A DNA stretch of 64,000 nucleotides from Planoprotostelium fungivorum (lineage: Eukaryota > Evosea > Variosea > Cavosteliida > Cavosteliaceae). The notes below the pieces were generated by a model, which saw only the letters and a program-made list of their open reading frames with translations, searched no databases and was not told the origin of the DNA. Numbering within the stretch: position 1 is the first letter of the stretch; each line of letters opens with the position of its first letter. Where the stretch lies: NCBI GenBank assembly GCA_003024175.1, contig MDYQ01000053.1, forward strand, positions 1-64,000. Reading direction: 5' to 3'. The translations under genes and the position numbers were made by a program. This document shows positions 20,895 through 32,791 of the stretch, in pieces.

Positions 20895-23153
20895 TCATCC
20901 GTGGATCGAGCTCATGAAACAGCCCATGACAAAAGCTTCGTCTTGTCTCTTCTTCTTCTTCTCTTCCTTCTTCCTCTCTTCCTCATCCATCTTGTGGTAA
21001 GGTCCGTGCTTCGTACCGACCACGGTGGAGGCAGACTTCTCTCTGACCGAATTTCTCGGTGAAGGCTGATGAAGGAAAGAAGAAGGCAAGTGAACGAGTG
21101 GACGTCCGTGGTGTCTGGAAGCTGCAGGTGCAGGTGCAGGTGGGGGTGGGTCTGATTTCTTGCCGTTGGATGTGTGGGGCTCGATCGTTTTGGGCTTGAA
21201 GTTGTGACGGACCTCGGGAGAATCTGAAGGTAAATCGTCAGATGGTGATCATGATCGGGTGACATCGTGTTGATGTGAGGATCGTGATGAGATGGGATCG
21301 TGCGTCGTGGCGATCGGTGATGGTGACATCACCTTCCGCAGGTGCGATATTCGTGGAATCTGCCATCTTTATGGTCCACTTCCATCCTTTCAGGTGTCAT
21401 CACAACACCCTGCCCCTCCTCGACTCACCCTCGTTCTTCTGCTCCGTTATCTTTTCGATCAATTTCTTCTCTTCCTTTGGTTCTTTCTCTTTCGACAGAT
21501 CATTCAAGCTCTCGTCACTCTCTTTCTCTTGGTGGATTCCCAACTTCTCGAAGAAATTTGAAAATTTAACGCCGATCTTGATCTTGGCAGACTTGTAATT
21601 TTCCAAGCTCTTCAAGGCGATGTAACTCTGCCCGATCTGTTTCATGATCAGTCTCGTCATGTGGCGATCACGATCACGATCGCGATGATGATCACTCGAT
21701 CACTCACCTTGACCGCCTTGGTGTCCACTCCCCTCTCTTCAAAGTGCTTCATCAACTTGTCAAAGTAATCCGTCGTGCATCGATAATGACCAGACAGAGG
21801 GGACAGAGAGACTAACTTTCCCTCTTTGATCTGCAGCAGCCCCGCTGCTGTCACTCTGCCGCCGGAGAGAAAAGAAGAATGTTGAAACTTTCCAGATTCT
21901 TTTGGCCCGACGTACATGTTCAAACTCTCGTCGGTAACAAAGATCCAACTGGGTAGGTGTAAAAATGGCGGGAAACTATCCCTCGAAATTTCTGCCGGGG
22001 AGATGTTGTGGAAAACTCACGTGTTGGGCAGGAGAGTCTTCTTCAGGAGCATCTGTAAGACGTTCGAGGGCTTCAGAGGGTTGCGTCCTGGCTGATCAGC
22101 GTAATGCTCCTTCCTCCCTGGGCCCGTGAGTTTCATTCCAATGAAAAAAACGCCACGCCGATCACGATCGGGCGATGATTGCGATCGGGTGATGATCGCG
22201 ATCGCGATCATGAAGACATGGTGGGACGATCACCTTCGTGTGGTATGATGTTGTTAAATCGATCGTTCATCTCTTCTTCAATTTCAGCTTCCATGTAATC
22301 AGGCTCCTTCTGTCCCTCCTCTGCCTTCTCTTTCCTCTCTAACACCGAATCGTGTTGATTCTCGTCCGGTGATAATTTCTGCCATCTACAACGATCGTCA
22401 GGAATAAAACGAATTGAAATCGAATTTCAAGTTCTGCACTCACATTCCTCGCTTGGGATCGAAGGTGTGGACCAGCCTACCGTTGGCTGCCCAGACGAAC
22501 GTGCCGTCTTTGATTTCTACGAGATAGTCTAATCTCTCTTCGACAGATAAGTATTTGATCTAAAGAGGTCATCGTGTGATCGTCAGATGGAATCGCACTC
22601 ACCCTCTCGTCCTCTAATTGTGGGCGGGGACAGTCTTTGAGAGAGATGTCTCTGCCTTCTCCCTTGTCCAGCCAGTAGAAGAAGTTTTCTTTCGTGTCGC
22701 TCATCTGCCATTTGAGATGGTAGATCTTCAGATTCGATCCATAACGATGATGGGGATCAATGTTCTCCAACCAGTGTTGTGTTTCTAATGACTGGAGGAG
22801 ATGAGGGAAATATAGATTCTCTATTCTCACTTTTGATTTCTCGACATCTCCGTTATCGTTTGGGTGGAATCGATTCCTCCCCTGAAGTCGTCCAACCAGA
22901 AATGCTGCTCTCCTCCATCGAGCGAGTGGCTTCTCTTCCTTTGCAACTCCATCTGTCTTCGTCGTCTGATATCGCACTCTATCTAGAAGGTCTGATTGGG
23001 TTAGAAGATGGTCTCGGAGATCTGCTTACCATCCCATCTTGCAGATGGAGTCAATACTTTCTCTCTCAATTCATTACCAATCGTAAGGCTTGATCGTGGA
23101 TCGAATGGGTGTATCTCGTGTGATGTGGAATATTTGTCTTCTCCACTCGTCAT
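20895..23153 (-). CDS. IQM-like calmodulin-binding-type protein
   Basis: Homologue of the IQM family (IQ-motif proteins of plants and fungi). The ATG at 23153 reads MTSGEDKYSTSHEIHPFDPR, and the first exon joins in phase to ARWDDRVRYQTT. Family blocks follow: PLARWRRAAFLVGRLQGRN, QHWLENIDPHHRYGSNL, FFYWLDKGEGRDISL, ERLDYLVEIKDGTFVWA, NMYVGPKESGKFQHSSFLSG, GKLVSLSPLSGHYRCTTDYF and HFEERGVDTKAVKV. A Lys/Glu-rich, proline-bearing tail ends FMSSIHG. A classical IQxxxRGxxxR motif is not obvious at the N-terminus, so calmodulin binding is a family-based guess. Several introns are rich in GATC. It is divergent from OSGEP (122 bp between ATGs) and convergent with the RasGEF gene. Confidence 0.85.
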
Positions 23154-23275
23154 GCTGTGCGTGTGTTGTGTGATGGTGTGTGGTTCTTCCGTTCCTCCGG
23201 TTGTCTCCTCCAGTTTTCATCTTAGGAGGTGTCACATCAGATCGCATTCATTCGGATTCGAAATCATCAGCAACC

Positions 23276-24721
<1,446 letters not shown>

Positions 24722-24762
24722 AATTTTAATAGACCTTCTGCACAGTAACAAATTCAAAGTAA

Positions 24763-25311
24763 TACTCCGGAGATGATGTGCATGGGGCCTCAATGTCATT
24801 GTGGCTAAACCATCGAGCGCTCGATTGTATCGTATCATTAAGATACAACCGGCTCAACAGTCAAGGTAGTATCACACACTAAATCAGCAAATGACACCAC
24901 GATACGATATGTGACACCTTCATAATGACGATCTCCGACAAATAGACATTAGATTGCAGTGCTTATGACTCCACCATCAAAAGCGTCCCAATGCACGGCC
25001 GTGAGTGATGGTATCCAGATGTGATTTGTGATGTGACGTGATTTGACTCTCATTAACACTCACTGAATGAGGGAATCTCGTCCAAACCTCTCTGTGTATA
25101 CCATGCTGTATTATCGCATGTCCCATGCATACAGGACACCTCCCCTCCGACTTGGACACGAAAAATTTTTTGGAAGAGACACCATTCCGATGCGGCACGC
25201 GACACCCTATAGTGCCCGCGTGATCATAATACAGCCGGGTTGGGTAAATACAGTGCCAGGACGGGACACTTTTTGAATCCAACCCGGGACACTTTAATAG
25301 GGACCGGAGTA
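24763..25311. mobile_element. Possible Tc1/mariner-type MITE
   Basis: This ~550-bp non-coding stretch starts TACTCCGG (24763-24770) and ends with the exact inverse CCGGAGTA (25304-25311), with TA at both borders as in Tc1/mariner target sites. The right end carries two copies of CGGGACACTTT (near 25262 and 25285), a short-repeat layout common in such termini. Only 8 bp of terminal inversion can be shown, so it may be chance or a badly eroded element. The flanks 24722-24762 and 25312-25555 show no gene. Confidence 0.35.
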
Positions 25312-25555
25312 TATGATGAGACATGCCGAAGCCCTCTGATTTCCGGAATCTTTCGCCGCACCTGACACGTGTTACATCTCTATACCTTAAGAGTGTCGGC
25401 ATACGGTTGACCTATAGGTTGATGTGACCTGTAATATCGCGGGGCAGTATTCACAAACATTCAAGATCTGTCGCCCAACCGATTCGTCGCAAAGAAGCGC
25501 GAATACTGCAGGATTGAAAAGGTTCCTCTGAATCTATTTCTCTTGAGCCAACAAG

Positions 25556-27204
25556 GTGCGGACCTACCTTCCGTCGGTTTTCTTCTGTTGCTGCCTCCTG
25601 GCTGGTGTTCTGGCGCAAGATCTCGTACCACAACTGCAGGGAGTAAACCCAAGAGCCCCGTTGGTAGTGAACAGTGACCAACTCAACCTTTTTGGAGTTG
25701 GTAGTCAGAACGTATCGGTCGATGTGAGGCTCTGAAATCACGGACATCTCTAATCTGTTCAGGGAGCCGATTTTCAACAGGCAGACGGTAATGCTGTTCT
25801 CATCGTTTGGTCTACCGGACAAGTTGATGTTATCCCCCTGAACTTCTCCAACATTAATACCACCATCTCTTTCACCATCAGCTCCACCTACAATTCGTCT
25901 TACTTCAACGTCTCTGCCACGAACGACGGTCAGAACTTCTCTAATGTCGTCACGATCGAAGTCCACAACACCAGCGTCTACTACCAGGACGACTTCAACA
26001 TCAGGTGTCTATCCATCATCACACCGATGACACGACTGAAAAATGCAGGCCCATCTTTACCTCTCCCAGCAACTTTTGGATCCAGAACGCACAGCTGAAT
26101 GTATACAAGGGAGCACTACCCGACTTCACACAGGGCATCGGTGAGCACCTCTCTCCCCTCTCATCTCATCTCACCTCCCCTCTCATCTCATCTTAACAGT
26201 GCTTGGATATGGTGATCTTGAAACAAAAGAAGAGCGATCCTACTACCAACCTACTTGGAGGCTTCTCCAAATATCGACTGGTGCTGCCAACATGCCCCAG
26301 GGCGGTTTTTTGACGTTTCGCCTCACTCGTTACTCGGGCTACGGTTCGAATTATGTGACAGTGTACGTCAACGGAGTAACTCTAGGACGCAAGCTCATCC
26401 CAGATGGAGAATTGATTACGTTCAGATTCAATGCATTAGACGGAGGTGGAGAGATAGATGTGAACGAGAGTTAACCTCCCCCAGACTCCACGACCAAGAG
26501 TTTCGGAATCCAAGTGGACGATGACCTCTGGATCTTCTCTGACGTAAGTGTACCGGTCGTCCTCTGTCACGATCCAACTCTCGCAGGTCACCCTCACGGC
26601 CGTCGGTGCCTTCGGTGCTCTTCAGGACGTACCTCCCACCGTATTAGCTCCACCATCCCCTGCCTTGCTGAAGATCTGGGACCAAGGCTTCGAACAAATG
26701 ACGTCTCTTCCCAGTGAATTCGATGGTTCTTGCGGCATCACTGCCGCCGATTCACAGTCCGGGAATCACGCTGTCTACGTGACCCCAGGCTGCACCCTCA
26801 GCCTGTCTAAGAGCTACTCCTCTCCGTTCGGTCACCGTTACGGTACCTTCCGATTCTACGCCAAGTCATCGGCGATCAGCGGTAGCTCGAGACTCTATAT
26901 CAACAGTCGCGGTGGTGGCGTGGCCAGCTGGACCGTAGGAAGTGAATGGACGGCGATCGATCTACACGTCCTCCCGTATGATCTGTATCAGTACAGCAGC
27001 CTCAGCTATAGTTTCAGTGTTTCCGCTCCGATTTATGTGGACTCGTTCACTGGAAGTGTACCGCTGAATCCCTCCTCTACGGTCCCCACCAGCTCCAGTA
27101 CGAGCAGACCTGTTCTCACCACCGCTATCTCTGGTAATCATAGCGCCGCGGCTACACTGTGCATCGGAACCCTCGCCGTCTCGGCCTTATTCTTGCTGCT
27201 ATAA
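25556..27204 (+). CDS. Secreted, probably GPI-anchored cell-surface protein of unknown family (5' end unresolved)
   Basis: A hydrophobic leader VFFCCCLLAGVLAQ near 25577-25620 looks like a signal peptide. The mature part is rich in Ser, Thr, Asn and beta-strand-like segments (VIPLNFSNINTTISFTISST; TRYSGYGSNYVTVYVNGVTL; SYSFSVSAPIYVDSF), with several N-glycosylation sequons such as NTT and NSS. A Ser/Thr-rich stalk and a C-terminal hydrophobic tail (LCIGTLAVSALFLLL, stop 27202-27204) fit a GPI-attachment signal. Five introns keep phase, including a 39-nt one ending at 26484 (DG|DSTTK). No ATG precedes the leader in frame, so a short upstream exon must exist or the start is misplaced. I do not recognise the family. 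Confidence 0.6.
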
Positions 27205-27320
27205 ACGATCGGATGCTTCTTCTATCGTTCCATCGTGTTGATGTCTGTGATGTGATCTCTTCATCAACACCATTGTCATCTGCGATGTGAACATCTGAAG
27301 AGAGCGGCAGTAACCTTCTT

Positions 27321-30005
27321 TTATGACATATTTTCCATGTTCTCCTTGTCCGACAGCTGCATCATCTTGTCTTCCGCCGTAGATGGAGGGCCGCGGTAAG
27401 CTTCCACATCAGCTCTCTGTCTGTCGTTGATCAACTTGACGTCCAGACGTTTCAGGCTGCCTTCTTTATCGGGTACGATCTGAATGTTACCGTCGTTCGA
27501 CTGCGAAAGTTTAGGACGTACAGCGTCTCGTTCATCATCTCACCAGTTGAAGGAGGGCGAGGAAATATCGACAGACTTCGTGAGCAGGAGCTTCACCTCC
27601 AACGTCCTGCACGAGTCTTTGGAGGGCGACCGATTTCGTCTTTGTGGCCTTCTCCTTGTTGCATCTGATGTCATCGATCAGATCACCATATCACATGATG
27701 TGGACATCAGCATCACCTGTCCAAGAGGGTTCTACCGTAGATTTTAATATCGTAAGAGGGTCTGGACTCTTGCTCCTCCAACACGGGGAAGATCTTCTTC
27801 CTCCAGTCCCCGATGCGCTGCGTCAAAGTAGTCTCACGAATGAATCCCTCCACGCTCGATAGATATTTTTCCTGAGACATCATCAACCTCCGTCATGTAT
27901 GGAAGAAGATGAGACACCCACCACATGCTGCCGAACCATCTCTTCGTAGCTGGCCTCATCGGTGTGGATTGGAACGTCACTCCAGTCACCGTGACCAACG
28001 ATGAGACCTCCAGTGATGTCGGCCGAGCCGGAGTCGAAATCTCCAAAGGGGGCCGGGCCATCATTGTCCATGTCCGAGTCCATCTCATTCACATCAGATG
28101 ACATCCGCATGCCGCCCTGGCGAACAGTGACCGTCTCTGTCTCTTCTCCGTTGATTTGCATCTGCGAAAATCCGTGAGCGATGAGATGGCACGTCTGAAC
28201 ATCACATCATCATCATCATCATCGTGCATCGGTGCGACATCGACTCCATCTTCTACATCTTCCTCATCGAGAACCTCTTCTCCCTCTGTTGAACCTCTCG
28301 TCTTCGATTTTCGTCTCTCAGCCATCTTTTGTTTCAATCGGAGCTGGTAGAGATAGTGAAATTCTGGAGAGATGTATGACTTTAGAGATGATGATCGCGA
28401 TGAGTGTCCATCGTCTCTCGTGTCTTTCTGCAGGGCTCGGCTGGCAGAGGGGAAGAGGAGGTTGAAAGAGGCTCTTCCTAGTTCTTCGGCTGTCTGTGTG
28501 GTAATCTTGCAGTTTTGAAATTTTCTTCCTGAGAAAGATGAGACATTGATTCAACATGCGATCATGATGTCGATCGTGATGTCGATCATGATCCATCATC
28601 AGGTTGATTAAAAGATCTTTCACCAGCTTTGAATGGTCGCTTGACACTACTGCCATCATGAGGGTCCAAGGCCTTCCAAAAGTCCTTATTGACTGTCTCC
28701 GCTATCGGCTGCTGCTGTCTTTTCTTCTCGTTCACCTGCGATCTTCAGTTTAAATCACAAATAAAATCCGTCCACCTTTTTACGTGATTTCGAGGGCTCC
28801 TGAGCCAACTTCTCGTCGGTCTTGTTCTGCGCTGATGACTCGCCCTGCTTCTCTAATTGCTTCTCCTTGTCCAATTCCCCTGCTTGCTTCTTCTCAGAAT
28901 CCTCGTCAGATGACTTGTCTCCGAGGGTGGTGGCCTCTCCCGGCTTGAATGGAGGTAACCTCTCTGGTGCCTCGTCATCGCTGCTGTCATCCATGCCACC
29001 TGCGAAATTTTCAGAGATCGTATCATTAGACATGGACGTCGATGATGTGGGGGCGTTGGCGATGGATGGTGAAAGGACAGTCACCCATGCCCCAATCGTT
29101 GCTGTTGTTGCCCTTCGGTGGTGGCATCATCCTCTCATCAGAATCGCTCGTAGAGTTTCTGGCGCTTCTCTTCGACCCCACACGTTCTAAATACTCGTCC
29201 ATCTGCAATCTGTCTCTGTCCTCGAACAGAAGAGCACCCGATGGATGCAATGAGCATGTGTTGAGACGGAAGTCAGATCTTCTCTCGTCATCCCCCTCTC
29301 TGGGCTCCATAGTCAGGGCGGAGCCAGTCTGTTGTGCGATGAACAGTGATAGAGCACCCGAGCTGTAATCGGTCTGTGCGATGGACTTTTTCTTACGACC
29401 TCTGCTCGTCTTCTGTTTCTCCTGTTGTTCATCTTCTTCTGGTTCTTCATCTTCCACAAGATCGATGTTGGCGGCTTCTTCAATGTCATCGAGCGTGAGG
29501 AACTCTGGCTCATGCGGCCCCTCATCGTCTGCTGGAGCGTTGGGGTTCTCTTTAGACGCCTTTTGTCTGAAATGATTCAGACGATGTCGTCAATGACGCC
29601 CCAGTGTCTCACTTTCGGTTGTGCAGAAAATCGAGAGTTTTGCATAACAGTTGGTATAGATATTCTACCTTTTTGCTGTAAATGGAGGCGGATCCTTGAA
29701 TGACGAGAGCAGCTACGACCATAAGGTGAACGAAAGGCATGTTTCGTCTCACCTTCTGCGAAATTAAGGTGACCCTCTTCATCTTCCACATCAGAATCGA
29801 CATCCATTGGAATGCTCTCCAGTGTCTGAAGATACTCCTCTAATTCGGCCGCAATATCTACATTCCAATTGTCTGCAAGATCTCTGAAGACATCGAATTA
29901 GGCAATGCAGATAAAATGGAACCGATGTGATACAATAATTGCAAACGATCGTCACCTGATTGGTTGTAATAAGTGACTGAAACGTCCCTCTTTCTGACTC
30001 GCCAT
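27321..30005 (-). CDS. NCAPH2: Condensin-II complex subunit H2 (kleisin beta)
   Basis: Kleisin of condensin II, which bridges the SMC2/SMC4 heads and shapes mitotic chromosomes in the nucleus. The N-terminal exon reads [20 protein letters not shown], then [18 protein letters not shown] and [20 protein letters not shown], the conserved NCAPH2 head. [10 protein letters not shown] follows, then acidic linkers, the mid-region signature [20 protein letters not shown] near 28630-28700, and a C-terminal winged-helix-like part ([20 protein letters not shown], then [18 protein letters not shown]). The stop is TAA at 27321. The start at 30005 has a strong context (CCACCATGG) and shares its CATG with the MORN gene's start on the other strand. 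Confidence 0.9.
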
Positions 30006-32613
30006 GGTGGCGCCTGTTGTGCGATGGACAAGCGCGAATTTGAATTTTGGCGGGAGTTTGCGACCCGAAGGTCCAATCATTTGTGCCACGAACGTTATTT
30101 TTGGACAGCAGCCGATGCCACCAGATCTCATCAACATGAACACACTGTCACGACGCTCTATGGGCATTCGAAAGAATCTCCCACCCGTGATCGAAGTCCT
30201 CGAGTGGGAGCCCTATTTGACTCCCTTGGAAGAGGACATCTTACACGTTTTTATCGATAGCCACCAAGGTATAAAGTCCGTTGAGTGTGCGACGGCTGAA
30301 TGCATCCAGGTGATGTAGTCGGTGGGCAGTACGAGGGAGAAGGTAAGATCACCTTCAAGAACGGAAATGAGTACGAAGGATCTCTGTTCAACAATTACAT
30401 GCACGGTCGCGGTACATTTCGATGGTCGAGCAGTGGCATCGTCTATAAAGGAGAATTCTCCAACAACCAGATCTCGGGCGAAGGATTGTATATATGGGAG
30501 GATGGGTCGCATTACACGGGCGAAGTGAAGAGAGGTCTGAGGCACGGACAAGGTACTTTCACATCAGCTGATAATTCTGTGTGCTATCAGGTAAGAGCAC
30601 GATAACCATATTGATGTATACATCCGACACCTTTCATCCATCGTCTGATGTCGCTGTCACACGAAAGATGACGATTGCAAGGGATGCTGGTACGAAGGAA
30701 AACGTCATGGCCAGGGCACTCTCTACTTCCGTTGGCCTGACACTGTCAATTCCCTCTACGAGGGAGAGTGGAGGAACAATCTGAAGGAAGGACACGGGAG
30801 GATCGTCTATGCTTCAGGAAACACGTACGAAGGTCACTGGATGGACGATGTTAAGAATGGTAAGGGAAGGATGACGTGGCGGCACGAGAACGAGATCTAC
30901 GTCGGAGATTGGCAAGACGGTCTACCCTGTGGTCACGGAAGCTATTTCTGGCTCAAATCTACCGACTTTTACCGTGACGATCCTGAATCTATCGTCACCC
31001 TGGCGACGAGAAATTGGTACAAGGGTGGTTGGTTCAGGGGATTACGACACGGTAGAGGGGTGTTTCATTACTCGGATGGGTCCAAGTGAGTGAGAAGAAT
31101 TGTCAGTTCCCTGAGCGAATTCAGGTACGAAGGCGAATGGGAGAACGACAAGAAACACGGTGAAGGAGTCTTCACGGATTCAGATGGCCGAAGGTTCCAA
31201 GGTGGGAGACGTACTGCAGTTGTATACTGACGGATCACGTTGAAGGTAGTTGGCAGAACGATCGTATGATGGGTGACCGTGAGCAATGGGTAGCGTCTCA
31301 GCCTGCTCCCATCTTGAATTTACCGTTGGGAGATGACGAGGCGAAGATTAAGAGTACAGTCATAAGGTGTCAGACGCGACTGAAGGACATCTACATGCTT
31401 TACACGTGAGTCAAAGACATCGAGAAGTGAAGCTGACGAGAGGAGGAATCTGAGTCGGTATTGTACGGGCCAGGGAGAAGACCCTTGTTTCCTTCTCAGC
31501 ACGTTTCAATTGTACATGTTTCTCGACGATATAAGGCTCACCGAAGTGAATCACAATTTATGTGGGTGACGGTGAAATATGGAGATTGATTCAGCTTCAG
31601 CTCAAATATTGAACAAGTGTGTGTATCCTGACAAGGGAGAGGTGAATATCTACATGAAGGCATGCGCTGATGGTGATCAGACACACAAGAGCGGAAGATA
31701 CAAATTTCACGAATTCATGGATGTAAACGCGATGACAATTAACGTCTTCTCACCTCTTTCAGATTCTGGTCTCCATGTCTATGGCCGTCTTCCCTCAACA
31801 GGTGCATTCCCTTCATGTCTCTCACTGATCTCATCAGACTCCATCGCAAGCCGTTTCAGATCTTCTCATAGAGAATATTCTCAAACTGGCCGGACCAGAC
31901 AGCTGGAGCAAGCGAAGGTGATTAGACATCATGTTTACGTTCTCACTTCATACTTAGAGTCGAATTGATGTCATCACGGAGAGAATTGTTCAAGTTGAAG
32001 AATCAATCACGAGAAATAGAAGGGGAAACGGATGTACGGCCTACGACGGCGTCCACAGTTTCGCAAGATCGGATGAGCGACGATTCAGAGGAAGATGATG
32101 AACCGAAGAGATACAGTGTCAACCCTTTAGAGGATGAAAATCTACCCTTGGACCTCGCACAACCTGACGTCTGGGTAAGAATGGAGGTTTGGATGTGAGA
32201 CTGAGTGCATCAGAAATATATCATGAGCATCGAAGAAGAATTGTTTTCGATCTATTCATCTGGGGGGAAGATGACGGCGAAACGGTTCTTGATCGCACTG
32301 AAGGTGATGAGAGATGATGTGATGTCATTCACGACCGTCTGATGGATCGTACAGACCAACTCGGTCATCGATAGTACTTTCAGTATTCCTCTCGTGACAA
32401 ATCTATTTCATGAATCAGATGGCTCTTACAATGTCCTGAAAGAGGTGATGATGAAGGCTAGACGTTGAAGAGCCTGACATAGAATAGCTAACGTTCTTTG
32501 ACTACGTGCAAACGCTGTGCAACTGTGCATTGATGAAAATCAGACAGGCTGATCGAGACGTAGTCTTTCGATTGGAGATTTTCTTCAACAGTTTTGTGTT
32601 AAAAAAGAAATAG
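30004..32613 (+). CDS. MORN-repeat protein resembling radial spoke head 10 (RSPH10B)
   Basis: The protein starts with an N-terminal linker and then a run of MORN repeats from about 30330 to 31240: GEGKITFKNGNEYEGSLFNN, HGRGTFRWSSSGIVYKGEFS, GEGLYIWEDGSHYTGEVKRG, HGQGTFTSADN, GHGRIVYASGNTYEGHWMDD, GKGRMTWRHENEIYVGDWQD, HGRGVFHYSDGSKYEGEWEN and HGEGVFTDSDGRRFQGSWQN. A helical C-terminal region follows (TFQLYMFLDDIRLTE; ELTFFDYVQTLCNCALMKIR), the order seen in RSPH10B-type axonemal proteins. It ends LEIFFNSFVLKKK. The start is taken at 30004 (GCCATGG context); in-frame ATGs at 30115 and 30136 are alternatives. An axonemal role is inferred from the layout; other MORN scaffolds remain possible. 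Confidence 0.75.
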
Positions 32614-32791
32614 ATTTGATAATCACGCGAAGGAGATTGATCGACAAGTGTTATCTATACTTTATTGAACTTGCGTGTACCAATGTTTAGTCATCGCTGT
32701 TTTTCATCGTTTGTGGTTCACTCTTCAGCGCGGGTTGTAGTGAACCACTTTTTTCCGGAGACGCCGATTATCACATCACCATCATCACAGC

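Noticed and set aside
25451-25966. A 171-codon minus-strand frame
   Set aside because: It is the antisense shadow of the GPI-protein exons, which have signal peptide, sequons and consistent splicing on the plus strand.
26470-26484. A 15-nt intron in the GPI-protein gene
   Set aside because: A 39-nt intron ending at the same acceptor keeps the frame (LDGDSTTK), so no ultra-short intron is needed.
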